34,311 nucleotides of DNA. Source: a virus. This document shows positions 24,514-32,228 of this stretch, piece by piece. Numbering within the stretch: the first letter of the stretch is position 1; each line of letters opens with the position of its first letter. Position numbers and translations under genes: made by a program. The stretch is taken from IMG/VR virus record IMGVR_UViG_3300030329_005476, positions 1-34,311 of that record, one strand, 5' to 3'. The notes below the pieces were generated by a model. It made no database searches. It saw only the letters and a program-made list of their open reading frames with translations, and was not told the origin of the DNA.

Positions 24514-24660
24514 CTATTTTTTTAGTTCATTATGTATTTTTAAAAACAAATATACAAGCGAAGCTAGCCCAACAGCTACCCTAACAGCTACAGGCAACCA
24601 TTCAATCCATGTTATACCCATACCCGTCAGCCCAACTCCCATAGTTTTTAAAATATCCAT
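24514..24660 (-). CDS. Holin-like 48-residue membrane protein
   Basis: The small product begins MDILKTMGVGLTGMGITWIE, then WLPVAVRVAVGLASLVYLFL, then a short charged end (KIHNELKK). One clear membrane helix lies at about 21-40 and a weaker hydrophobic glycine-rich part at 7-19, so one or two spans are possible. Size, charge pattern and position next to the other lysis-region genes fit a holin that permeabilises the inner membrane. Downstream is the metallophosphoesterase, 6 nt away. The ribosome site is poor. Confidence 0.55.
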   Translation of the reverse strand: MDILKTMGVGLTGMGITWIEWLPVAVRVAVGLASLVYLFLKIHNELKK

Positions 24661-24666
24661 TATTTT

Positions 24667-25104
24667 TTACTTTTTCTTAGTAGTGTATTTTCTTCCATCC
24701 CACGTAAAAGTTTTCTTTCCTGCCTTGCTAGCCTCAGCAAAAGCTGCTCTAAAACTCTTTGCTGCCCCAGATTTCTTTTTATATGTAGGGAAAGCTCCAC
24801 CTTCAGTCATAGTTACAGAAGTAGGTTTTTTACGAATCTTTCCAGTTGCCTCAATCTTTGAGGGCCTTACATTTTTAGGAACTTTTACATAATCCTGTCC
24901 TGCGCCTTCTTTTTTCTTTTCAAGATTAATTGCACGTTTATTGATTTTTTTAAGGTTTCTTTTTTCTTGCCTTTTAGCTCGCCTTTCAGCTATCCTTTCT
25001 TTACTAAAAAATCCACCTCTTTTCTTTTTAACTTCTCCACCCTTTCCGTATCTCTCAACTCTTCCGCCAGCATCATATACTGGAAAATCATAATCTCCTG
25101 CCAC
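24667..25104 (-). CDS. 145-residue lysine/arginine-rich protein
   Basis: GTG start, 8 nt after AAGGAG and overlapping the previous stop (TAGTG). The N-terminus has DAGGRVERYGKGGEVKKKRG, a glycine-basic phrase seen in short virion proteins. Residues 30-70 are a highly basic helix, and the C-terminus ends FRAAFAEASKAGKKTFTWDG then RKYTTKKK, a phrase repeatedly seen at the ends of small proteins in marine phages. It may bind DNA or be packaged. Function unknown. Confidence 0.6.
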   Translation of the reverse strand: MAGDYDFPVYDAGGRVERYGKGGEVKKKRGGFFSKERIAERRAKRQEKRNLKKINKRAINLEKKKEGAGQDYVKVPKNVRPSKIEATGKIRKKPTSVTMTEGGAFPTYKKKSGAAKSFRAAFAEASKAGKKTFTWDGRKYTTKKK

Positions 25105-25283
25105 TATTTCTTCTCCTTTTCTTGTAGACTATTTAAATCTTGTAATAATTCAATCTTACCAAGTATCTTAAGCATTTCTTGATTAATTGCGCCAAGCTCT
25201 TTTTCCATTTGAGACTTTTTAGAATTTAATGCATTATAAGACTTAACCTCATCTTTTAATCTATTGTCTATTTTTTCTGCCAT
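25104..25283 (-). CDS. 59-residue coiled-coil peptide
   Basis: ATG 25283 lies shortly after AGAGG, 12 nt from the end of the fibre gene, and the stop overlaps the next GTG (TAGTG). The whole peptide is one charged helix with heptads (KKSQMEKELGAINQEMLKIL), predicting a dimeric or trimeric coiled coil. It could be a fibre chaperone given its place just after the fibre gene, or a lysis accessory. No family recognised. Confidence 0.6.
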   Translation of the reverse strand: MAEKIDNRLKDEVKSYNALNSKKSQMEKELGAINQEMLKILGKIELLQDLNSLQEKEKK

Positions 25284-25295
25284 TATTACCTCTGT

Positions 25296-26816
25296 TTATT
25301 GCAATATTCCTATTGATATTAAATCATCAACTAATTGAGCTAAATTATCTCCAATTGCTGCAAGAGTCCCATTAGCATCTAAACTTCTTGGAGTGCCACT
25401 TTTATTGCTTACTGTCCAATCTGGGGCTGCTGCTGCTGTTTGCCCATTACACGCAAATTGACCTGTAACTGTCATATTTCCACTTGTATCTATTTTTAAT
25501 TTTGTTGCCCCTGCTAATGCTCCTCCAGTATCCATAACAAAGCTTCCTGAGTCAGAATAATCATAACCCATAATCCATTTTCCTGTTGCTCCATCTAAGA
25601 ACTTTATAGCCGAATCAGCATTCCCACCTGATGCAATATGTACACCAGTATCTCCAGAGCTTGTAATTTTACACGTTCCATTTGTAGAGGATGATGTACC
25701 TATAACAATTTGATTATCCGTTGTATTATTTATAAGCTCAGCATTTCCGAAAGTTATTTCATTTCCAGTAATTGTTAAGCCTCCCTTAATATAGCAGTTT
25801 CCACTAGCATCTATAGAAAAATCATTATCTGCTATTGTTCCATCAAAAGAAGCATCTGTATTTATTACAAACCTATCTGCAGAATCATCAATTCCCATTA
25901 TAGATTTTAATGTTGAGTGGCCAAACACTACACTTCTATCAGTTCCATCGGCATCAGCTCCAAGAGTAAAAGTTCCACTACTTGTTCCTGTGACCGTCAA
26001 ATCTCCAACTACCGTCACATCATCTGATGACAATGTAATGGCTGTAGCACTAGAAGATTTTATATCATTTCCAGTAACCGTTAAATCTCCTGCGATTGCA
26101 ACATTATCAGAGGTATCGAGAGTAATTGTAGAGCCTCCATCTGAAGCATATATTATATTATTTCCTAACTTAACTCCTGCTGAGGCAGTTACTAAACCAG
26201 TAAGAGTTGATGTACTTGAAACATCTAATGTTCCATTTAAATCTACTGTTGGGGCTGTTATATCTAAAGTTGTGCCTGCATTTATTTCCAGATGCCCATT
26301 TGATGTTGCTATAATATTTTCTCCACCAGCTGCATCGTGGAAAGATAACTTACTATCTCCTGCTAAAACTAATTCATCAGCACTCTCGTCCCATAACATA
26401 TATTGCCCAGATGTTGCTCCAAAGAATTTTACATCATAGCCTGTATCATCAACACCAACACTTATATTTCTGCTTGAATCAATAGTTATTGCATCTACTA
26501 TAGTATTGCTTCTTGTTGGACTTCCTGTGCCAACTGTTCTATTTCCAATCTTTAAATTTCCTGACGTGTCTGACTGTATTTGCCACACATCTCCAGCATC
26601 ATCTGCATTGTCTGCCCCTAAGAATAGGATAGCTTCTTGGCCCTCAATTCCTAATACTGATGTAAAACCGCCATTTGATGTGTCTGATGTTACTGTAAAT
26701 AAATTTTCAGAGCTTGAATTTGCAACAGATAAAGCATTCCCTGTAGCTAAACTAAGAGTCTTGCTTCCTGTTGATGTAGCTCCTGATAATACTTCGTCAA
26801 CCCAATTTGTTGCCAT
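25296..26816 (-). CDS. Tail fibre protein with repeated beta motifs (506 aa)
   Basis: The N-terminus (MATNWVDEVLSGATSTGSKT) leads into a repetitive shaft: phrases of the type G-D/N-L-T-V-T-G (for example AIAGDLTVTGND, VVGDLTVTGTSS, GGLTITGNEI) recur every 20-40 residues from about 190 to 470. These are characteristic of trimeric beta-helical fibres. The C-terminus is a short amphipathic helix (SLDANGTLAAIGDNLAQLVD), probably for trimer formation. AGGAG precedes the ATG. This is one of two fibre-like genes and may bind a different receptor or serve as a side fibre. Confidence 0.75.
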   Translation of the reverse strand: MATNWVDEVLSGATSTGSKTLSLATGNALSVANSSSENLFTVTSDTSNGGFTSVLGIEGQEAILFLGADNADDAGDVWQIQSDTSGNLKIGNRTVGTGSPTRSNTIVDAITIDSSRNISVGVDDTGYDVKFFGATSGQYMLWDESADELVLAGDSKLSFHDAAGGENIIATSNGHLEINAGTTLDITAPTVDLNGTLDVSSTSTLTGLVTASAGVKLGNNIIYASDGGSTITLDTSDNVAIAGDLTVTGNDIKSSSATAITLSSDDVTVVGDLTVTGTSSGTFTLGADADGTDRSVVFGHSTLKSIMGIDDSADRFVINTDASFDGTIADNDFSIDASGNCYIKGGLTITGNEITFGNAELINNTTDNQIVIGTSSSTNGTCKITSSGDTGVHIASGGNADSAIKFLDGATGKWIMGYDYSDSGSFVMDTGGALAGATKLKIDTSGNMTVTGQFACNGQTAAAAPDWTVSNKSGTPRSLDANGTLAAIGDNLAQLVDDLISIGILQ

Positions 26817-26825
26817 TTACTGCTC

Positions 26826-27224
26826 CTATAGTTTTGGCACAGATAGAAACCTTACTCCAGATTTTCTATGTGGCCACCTTTTAATTCCTCTTTGATACAT
26901 TTGCATATGATACTGGGCATTTTGAACATTTCCCATATTTTCGTACATTCTGCATTTTATATAATCTAAAACATATTTATGTAAACCTGAGTCAACTCCC
27001 AAATCTGATTTTAAATCTTCTGTTGCAGCTGATGCTGTTTCGTACTTAGAATGATATGTAATCCTTATTCCGTTACTTACAGTGCTTCCTTGATAGGAGT
27101 CGTATCTTTCTCTTGTTTTTTCTCCTGAAGAGGATGATGCTTGTTCGCATAAAATTGCCAACCTATCATCATCATTATACCATGAAAAATATGAATTTGG
27201 ATATGTTCTTTTATCTGTTGCCAT
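26826..27224 (-). CDS. 132-residue neck/tail completion-like protein
   Basis: Starts in a TAATG overlap with the upstream gene. It has an aromatic, charged N-terminal third (SYFSWYNDDDRLAILCE), a central strand-rich part, and a helical end (HKYVLDYIKCRMYENMGNVQ followed by NAQYHMQMYQRGIKRW), a pattern met in small connector proteins of podoviruses. Its place between the adaptor genes and the fibre supports a role at the head-tail interface. No precise family assigned. Confidence 0.55.
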   Translation of the reverse strand: MATDKRTYPNSYFSWYNDDDRLAILCEQASSSSGEKTRERYDSYQGSTVSNGIRITYHSKYETASAATEDLKSDLGVDSGLHKYVLDYIKCRMYENMGNVQNAQYHMQMYQRGIKRWPHRKSGVRFLSVPKL

Positions 27225-27529
27225 TAAGTTAAAGACTCCGCTGTTTCGTCTGTATCACCTCTTAATAGTTTGTGAGGGTCTGCTAGTTTTGGTATCATAA
27301 CATATCTGTCATTTGAATCTTTTATCTCAACTCTAACAATATCCATCATTTTACTATCTAATTCGTACCACCTTTGATATGTAACTAAATCTGTTTTTGA
27401 GACTCTTGTATAATGCTGAATTTCTCCACTCATCTCAGTTAAAGCATCATTAATCAATTGTAACATTAATTTTTCTGACTGTTGCCCAAAAAGTTGTTCT
27501 ACTTGTTCTATTATATTTTTAACTGTCAT
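27224..27529 (-). CDS. 101-residue head-tail connector-like protein
   Basis: TAATG overlap on both sides. The N-terminal half is helical (IIEQVEQLFGQQSEKLMLQL) and the C-terminal half strand-rich (YELDSKMMDIVRVEIKDSND). The style matches small adaptor subunits that follow portal and capsid genes; the opening is similar in kind to the helix of the preceding adaptor. The fold and role are inferred from position and size. Confidence 0.5.
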   Translation of the reverse strand: MTVKNIIEQVEQLFGQQSEKLMLQLINDALTEMSGEIQHYTRVSKTDLVTYQRWYELDSKMMDIVRVEIKDSNDRYVMIPKLADPHKLLRGDTDETAESLT

Positions 27530-28134
27530 TATCTAGCTCCTTGTTGAGGTTGAGCTTGCACAAGCCCTAGTGCTTGAATACCTTGAGCATAATCTTGTTT
27601 TAAATTTTGTATTATAGGTAAATATAATTCAGGGTCTTCTTCGTCTACAGATAAAGATTCAAGGGCTCTTATTGCTGCATATATAATAACAAGATATTCA
27701 GCTTCATTTGGAAAATTAGATATAACGCTTACAGCACTTGCATCTATTGATGGGTCTGCAATTAAATAATATATACCAGATGATGATGCTGGAAGAATAT
27801 TTAACTTACCACCTTCCACATAATATACGGGGTCAGTTGCGGTCGCAAAATGCATACTACTTGAGTCAGCTGCTTCATATTTATTTTTTGGGTCTATTTC
27901 TCTACATTTTACAGTTCCAGCATAAACACTTCCAATATGTTTTGAAGCTATAGTTTCTGCCTCAGAGCCTGCGGCAGCAGATGTAAAAGTATTCTTCCCA
28001 TAACACATATTCTTCAATTCCTGAGGAAACATATTTATAAGCTCTCTTATTCCATCATTACACCATTGGTCTAGCTCAGTCTCAGTTACACTTGTTCCAG
28101 CTAGTGCTTGTATTTGCGCACTTAATGTTGCCAT
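27529..28134 (-). CDS. Head-tail adaptor / tail tubular protein A-like (201 aa)
   Basis: The N-terminal half has TETELDQWCNDGIRELINMF followed by PQELKNM, the helical opening typical of adaptor proteins that sit under the portal; then a beta-rich middle (KLNILPASSSGIYYLIADPS); then SNFPNEAEYLVIIYAAIRAL, the C-terminal helix also typical of this family (T7 gp11-like, DUF6682-like). It should form a ring joining portal to nozzle. TAATG overlaps occur with both neighbours. Confidence 0.65.
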   Translation of the reverse strand: MATLSAQIQALAGTSVTETELDQWCNDGIRELINMFPQELKNMCYGKNTFTSAAAGSEAETIASKHIGSVYAGTVKCREIDPKNKYEAADSSSMHFATATDPVYYVEGGKLNILPASSSGIYYLIADPSIDASAVSVISNFPNEAEYLVIIYAAIRALESLSVDEEDPELYLPIIQNLKQDYAQGIQALGLVQAQPQQGAR

Positions 28135-28319
28135 TATCTAGCATTCCTATCAGCAATATCTTGGTCCATTGTTGTTTGACTAAATTCAACCTGCGTTTGA
28201 GAGCTCCAAGTTGTTCTCATATTAACATGGTCTTTTGTATTGTTATGCTTTAATGGTGCTTGATTAACCTCTACAACCTTACCTTTATCTTTATCATATA
28301 CGAATATCTTTCTTGGCAT
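28134..28319 (-). CDS. 61-residue small virion-region protein
   Basis: Begins MPRKIFVYDKDKGKVVEVNQ, a phrase repeated with variations in small proteins encoded near adaptor genes of many phages, followed by a polar tail. No function is known. No clear Shine-Dalgarno site precedes the ATG, which is 6 nt after the previous stop, so reinitiation is likely. The stop overlaps the next start. Confidence 0.6.
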   Translation of the reverse strand: MPRKIFVYDKDKGKVVEVNQAPLKHNNTKDHVNMRTTWSSQTQVEFSQTTMDQDIADRNAR

Positions 28320-28325
28320 TATTTA

Positions 28326-28991
28326 TTAAACTATTCCCTTTTTAAATTTTGCCAATCTATTTCTTAAAGCCATCAATTGTCTTGGACTCATTCTTCCCGC
28401 TCCTGAACCACCTCTTCCTGCTATAGGGGGCCTAGGGCTTACAGGGCTTGGTCCTGGATTTCCTAACGATGGAGACATTGGATTGCCTCTATGTGGACCA
28501 TAAGGAGGAGTTCCAGAATAATTTTGTACATTAAAGCCTTGAGGAGCATTTTGTCCAGGAGGTCTTGGCGCACTCCTTTGTAGTCCTTGTCCAGGACCTC
28601 CACGAAAACCATATCTAAATCTTGGATTTATTGGCTGATTTGGAACCATTCCACCATATTGATAGCTCCCAATAGGTCTATCATAATATTTTTGTCCAGC
28701 CCCTGTATCATCCATTCCAGGAGCAATCCCTTCACTAGAGCTCCCACCCATAGTTCCAGGATTTACTGGAGGCACCATTCCTTCGCCTGGGTTAGGTGCT
28801 GGAATTCCTCGCTTTAATAAAAACCTGTCATCCGCATCTACCTGTGGCATTATTCCTGGCACTGGAACTATTCCTCCTTTTCTATAATTTCCTTCAACTT
28901 GCATTGATTTGCCTGAATTTTTTGCATAATTTGCAGCCTCTTTCATACCTTGCTCAGTATAAGGAAACTTCATTTTTCCTACTTTTGGCAT
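28326..28991 (-). CDS. 221-residue glycine/proline-rich protein
   Basis: Residues 1-35 (MPKVGKMKFPYTEQGMKEAA and on) form a basic helical start seen in small phage virion proteins. The rest, to about residue 200, is low-complexity P/G/N/R-rich (for example RSAPRPPGQNAPQGF), likely disordered. The end (MSPRQLMALRNRLAKFKKGI) is a basic helix. Possibly a flexible linker or DNA/capsid-bound protein. Overlaps its neighbour by TAATG. Confidence 0.6.
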   Translation of the reverse strand: MPKVGKMKFPYTEQGMKEAANYAKNSGKSMQVEGNYRKGGIVPVPGIMPQVDADDRFLLKRGIPAPNPGEGMVPPVNPGTMGGSSSEGIAPGMDDTGAGQKYYDRPIGSYQYGGMVPNQPINPRFRYGFRGGPGQGLQRSAPRPPGQNAPQGFNVQNYSGTPPYGPHRGNPMSPSLGNPGPSPVSPRPPIAGRGGSGAGRMSPRQLMALRNRLAKFKKGIV

Positions 28992-29203
28992 TACTTTCCT
29001 CCTCTTTTTCTTGCATCAAATACTGGTGGTAATTTACCATGAGTATTGATATATTCCAAAACAGCCTGCGTCTTAGGATTGACTGCTTTCTTATTAATTA
29101 CATATTCTCCACCTTCAACTTCAATGATGACTCCACCATTTTCATGAGATGGTCCATTGATGTTCCCACCAACGACATATTTTTTACGTTTCTTCTTAGG
29201 CAT
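28991..29203 (-). CDS. 70-residue protein with GPSHxxGG...GGEYVINKKA motif
   Basis: This small protein contains GPSHENGGVIIEVEGGEYVI followed by NKKAV and a short helix (LEYINTHGKLPPVF). The G-P-S-H-x-x-G-G...E-V-E-G-G-E-Y-V-I-N-K phrase is well known within larger phage tail and tape-measure proteins; here it forms almost the whole gene. The basic start (MPKKKRKKYVVGG) and end may bind DNA. TAATG overlaps occur on both sides. Role unknown, likely virion-associated. Confidence 0.65.
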   Translation of the reverse strand: MPKKKRKKYVVGGNINGPSHENGGVIIEVEGGEYVINKKAVNPKTQAVLEYINTHGKLPPVFDARKRGGK

Positions 29204-29484
29204 TATCCGTAATACGCTATTACAGAACCAGAATCAAGTTCAATTGAATCAAATTTGCCATATATTGTAGTGCCTTCAGGTATTTTAAACGTAGCAGGAA
29301 CTGTTCCTGATAGATTTGTTGTGCATTCTGAAGTGTCTACAACTGAGGCTTCTAGGCCTGTGACCGCCACAAAAGGGCCTGTTATTTCATCTGTACCATC
29401 TATTATAACTGCACCATTTTGACCTAAGGCTGCATTTTGTGCCTCTACAACTGTAAAGTTGTGTAATGATTTTTTAAACGCCAT
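29203..29484 (-). CDS. 93-residue beta-rich structural protein
   Basis: Preceded by AGGGAGG with good spacing. The sequence is mostly beta (NGAVIIDGTDEITGPFVAVT; TTIYGKFDSIELDSGSVIAY), with few charged residues, like small decoration or fibre-base proteins. It is the first gene after the non-coding gap downstream of the capsid genes. No family recognised. Confidence 0.55.
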   Translation of the reverse strand: MAFKKSLHNFTVVEAQNAALGQNGAVIIDGTDEITGPFVAVTGLEASVVDTSECTTNLSGTVPATFKIPEGTTIYGKFDSIELDSGSVIAYYG

Positions 29485-29558
29485 ATTATCCTCCCTGCCC
29501 TAAGCACTGGCTGTGCGTGAATGGGCTTGTTATTGTTATATAAAATTCTTAGTAGATT

Positions 29559-29588
29559 TGGAGTGAGCCCTTTATACGACCCACTCCA
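29559..29588 (-). promoter_or_regulatory. Hairpin in the 145-nt gap downstream of the capsid genes
   Basis: TGGAGTGAG (29559-29567) and CCCACTCCA (29580-29588) form a stem with a 12-nt loop. In the minus-strand transcript all nine positions pair, one as G-U; on the plus strand one position fails. It lies in the only sizeable non-coding gap (29485-29629) of the late operon. There is no U-run right after it, so it is not a standard terminator. It may be an attenuator, a processing site, or an mRNA-stabilising end. Confidence 0.5.
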
Positions 29589-29629
29589 TAGTTCTACAAA
29601 ACTATTAAACCTTATTGCTTTGGTTATTA

Positions 29630-30091
29630 TTATCCAGCTGCAGTTGCAAATGGGCACTCTGATGCATCCATAACCAATCCATGAACATACCATCTTGCTC
29701 CATCTGTAAATATGTCAAACATATCTCCAGGACTTGCACTAGCGGTACATGCAATAAAGTCGTCATTGTTGACCGCTTGGTCACCTGCGTCTCCATCACC
29801 AATACCACCTATTAATCCAACCACATCATTTCCTGAGCCAAAGTCAATATTTACTTTTTGACCCATACCTTCGTCAGAACCATCAGTATCTTCTGTTAGA
29901 ACTATTTTACAATTCCAACCAGATTTAATATCTGATAGTGCTGGCAGGTCTATTTCAGTTGTAGCTGTAGGATTAACCATTATAACTGAGCCACTGTCAT
30001 CTGCTGTTAGTGTTGTATCAGCCAATACTTTTTTTATTTTTATATAAAAATCACTAACATTGCTATTTTGATTTAGATAATCACTTCTCAT
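29630..30091 (-). CDS. Capsid decoration-like protein (153 aa)
   Basis: Strong AGGAGG before the ATG, 1 nt after the capsid stop. The sequence has the small beta-barrel phrase TLTADDSGSVIMVNPTATTE then DLPALSDIKSGWNCKIVLTE, found in head-fibre, decoration and fibre-base proteins of many phages, and ends DGARWYVHGLVMD. Position directly after the major capsid gene supports a decoration or head-fibre role. Expected to be made in large amounts. Confidence 0.6.
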   Translation of the reverse strand: MRSDYLNQNSNVSDFYIKIKKVLADTTLTADDSGSVIMVNPTATTEIDLPALSDIKSGWNCKIVLTEDTDGSDEGMGQKVNIDFGSGNDVVGLIGGIGDGDAGDQAVNNDDFIACTASASPGDMFDIFTDGARWYVHGLVMDASECPFATAAG

Positions 30092-30092
30092 C

Positions 30093-31466
30093 TTACGCCT
30101 CCTCTAAGTTAATCAACGCATGTGTTTCAGGAAGAGATACTTCAAGACCTGCTTCTGTAAGAATCATATCCTTACGCAAATCTTCATCTGCTTGTTGCAC
30201 ATTTGTTGTAATTGAGGTGTCTCGATTAACGCCATTACCAACAAGAGGTCTGTAAGATACGTGGTCTAAATCAACCATGCACATAAAACCTGCTGCAAAA
30301 CCTCTAAATAAAGGTTCTTTAACAAGAGATACGTCACCATGAATGGTTTCGACCTTTGTAACTTTATGACCAAAAGCACCTTGACTAGCTGAGAAATTAT
30401 ATGAATTTCTTGATGCTCCTTGGTTTACAGTTGTAGTAGTTCCATCTAACATTGAACCGCCAACAAACCCTCCAACACCAACTTTATTAAAGTGTGATAT
30501 TACAGGCAATGAAGCTAATGCTAATTTAGATTGGCCTCCACCCCTTGCAGGGTCAAAGATTACTTCAAAATCAGAAAGCATATCATCATATGTCCACTGA
30601 GCTGCTGTATTAGATTTATAATAAGAATTATCTTCAGTGTATGACAATTGTGCCCCGCCACCTTCAACTGTTGAATTCTTTATTATTTGACCAACCACTC
30701 CATCAGTATACTGAATACCGCCTCTTGTAGCTTGCTGACCAAAAAGCATTGCTCTTTCAATGTCAACCTTATGTTCTCTTAATTTAAGATTCCATAATCG
30801 TGCCCATTCATCAGCATATCCACGATATACTGTGGCTCTTGCTGTATTGCTCATTTCGCAAGCTGTTTTAAAGATTTGAGTATACCCAGAACCATTTTCA
30901 AGGTCTTGAGACCATACGTCAGGCGAGCCTGAACCTTCTTCAAATGAAGTACCAATTACAGTACATTGAGCGTTGTCAACTATTGTAAATGTGCTTGCAC
31001 CCCCAGTATGGGAAATTGCAGTAACATTACATGTTGTTGATGAGCTTCCTTGAGAAACTGTGTTAATCCTAACATTTGCTGTTAAAGGTGTTGTTTGTGA
31101 TGTTCCTGCTGCAGATATACCGCAAGCAACAACCATTCCAGGAAGTAACCACGATACAGCAGCACCCCCTACAGTGTCAAACGTCAAATCCATGGTGCTT
31201 CCTTCAGCAACTAATGTTGCTCCACCCGTAGATAAAAAGCTTCTATCAGCTATTGATATTTTTGTTCTATCTTCTAAGTAACGGAATTGTGAATCTGATG
31301 TTGGCACTTTTGCAACTTTTGACAAGTAAACGAAAAATGGAGATTCTTCTGGTGACAGTTCTGCGACCCTATCGCTAAAGTCATACAGTCTTCTTGAAGG
31401 TATAGTACTATCAATGACTGCACCAGGAGTTCCAAATTTTACCTGTCCACTATTATAAGTAGCCAT
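30093..31466 (-). CDS. Major capsid protein (457 aa)
   Basis: An HK97-fold shell protein. The N-terminal arm has RLYDFSDRVAELSPEESPFF and SQFRYLEDRTKISIADRS, phrases typical of the SU10/DUF5309-like capsid family, and the core has FKTACEMSNTARATVYRGYA then WARLWNLKLREHKVDIERAM. Residues about 85-180 are beta-rich with many S/T/G and are probably an inserted domain. The C-terminal part (LVKEPLFRGFAAGFMCMVDL) fits the A/P domain end. AAGGAG lies 7 nt before the ATG. It follows scaffold and portal as usual; no protease gene is seen between them. Confidence 0.88.
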   Translation of the reverse strand: MATYNSGQVKFGTPGAVIDSTIPSRRLYDFSDRVAELSPEESPFFVYLSKVAKVPTSDSQFRYLEDRTKISIADRSFLSTGGATLVAEGSTMDLTFDTVGGAAVSWLLPGMVVACGISAAGTSQTTPLTANVRINTVSQGSSSTTCNVTAISHTGGASTFTIVDNAQCTVIGTSFEEGSGSPDVWSQDLENGSGYTQIFKTACEMSNTARATVYRGYADEWARLWNLKLREHKVDIERAMLFGQQATRGGIQYTDGVVGQIIKNSTVEGGGAQLSYTEDNSYYKSNTAAQWTYDDMLSDFEVIFDPARGGGQSKLALASLPVISHFNKVGVGGFVGGSMLDGTTTTVNQGASRNSYNFSASQGAFGHKVTKVETIHGDVSLVKEPLFRGFAAGFMCMVDLDHVSYRPLVGNGVNRDTSITTNVQQADEDLRKDMILTEAGLEVSLPETHALINLEEA

Positions 31467-31486
31467 TATTATTCTCCTTAGTTATT

Positions 31487-32227
31487 TTATTTTAAAACGT
31501 TAGTGCGGCTACCAGCACTTACAATTGAATCCCACATGCCATCCTTTTCGCTTTTAACTTGAGGTTGTTGACCTTGCAATATACCACCAGGTGTTGGGGC
31601 TTGTTGCGTTTGTCTAACATTGTCAAGTGGGCTTTCTGCTGTAACTGTGCCTTGGCCATCGTTCATCATAGCACGCCACATTTTAACAGCACCTTCCACG
31701 CCATACTCTCCAGGATTTTTTGATGCAAAATTCATAAAAGAATCAACTTCTTGAGGGGTTAAACCTTGTTGTAAAAGATTCGCCTTTAGTTGTTGAACTC
31801 CTTGATTTCTTACTACACCTGCCATCCTTTGATTTACAGCTTGTCCAATACTATCTTGTAGCTCTTGCTGTCTGAACTTATACGATTTAGATTTAGGGTC
31901 ATTATAGGCTTCCCATGGGTCAAATTCATCTTTCTCTAATTCAATACGTTGCGGGCCAACAGGTCGTCCATTATTTCCACCTTGAACCATTGCTGCAACT
32001 GTACTTGCAATATCTGGTCTTCCTTGGAGCAACTTCCCAATCGCTTCATATTTCTTTAGATTCTGATTTTCATTAGCGAGTTTATCCTTTTCAGATTGGA
32101 AATACTTGACCTGTTCTTCCAAGTTCTGCCCAGAACTCTCTGCTACTGTTTGTCCTTCATCTTGCCCTACATTATCAACGGGTTGACCTTCCTGAGGAAG
32201 ATTTCCGCCTTCATATGCGTCTGTCAT
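31487..32227 (-). CDS. Scaffolding protein (246 aa)
   Basis: Located between portal and capsid genes. It has a Q/G/E-rich disordered start, a coiled coil at about 35-60 (EEQVKYFQSEKDKLANENQN), a DEFDPWEAYNDPKSKSYKFR middle, further helices and a polar Q/P-rich tail. This is the usual build of podoviral scaffolds, which guide procapsid assembly and then leave. AGGAG precedes the ATG, 1 nt after the portal stop. Confidence 0.78.
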   Translation of the reverse strand: MTDAYEGGNLPQEGQPVDNVGQDEGQTVAESSGQNLEEQVKYFQSEKDKLANENQNLKKYEAIGKLLQGRPDIASTVAAMVQGGNNGRPVGPQRIELEKDEFDPWEAYNDPKSKSYKFRQQELQDSIGQAVNQRMAGVVRNQGVQQLKANLLQQGLTPQEVDSFMNFASKNPGEYGVEGAVKMWRAMMNDGQGTVTAESPLDNVRQTQQAPTPGGILQGQQPQVKSEKDGMWDSIVSAGSRTNVLK

Positions 32228-32228
32228 T

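Noticed and set aside
29445-29808. Minus-strand frames 29445-29693 and 29605-29808 around the gap after the capsid genes
   Set aside because: They overlap the decoration-like gene in other frames and have no good ribosome site or protein-like pattern; the gap is better read as non-coding.
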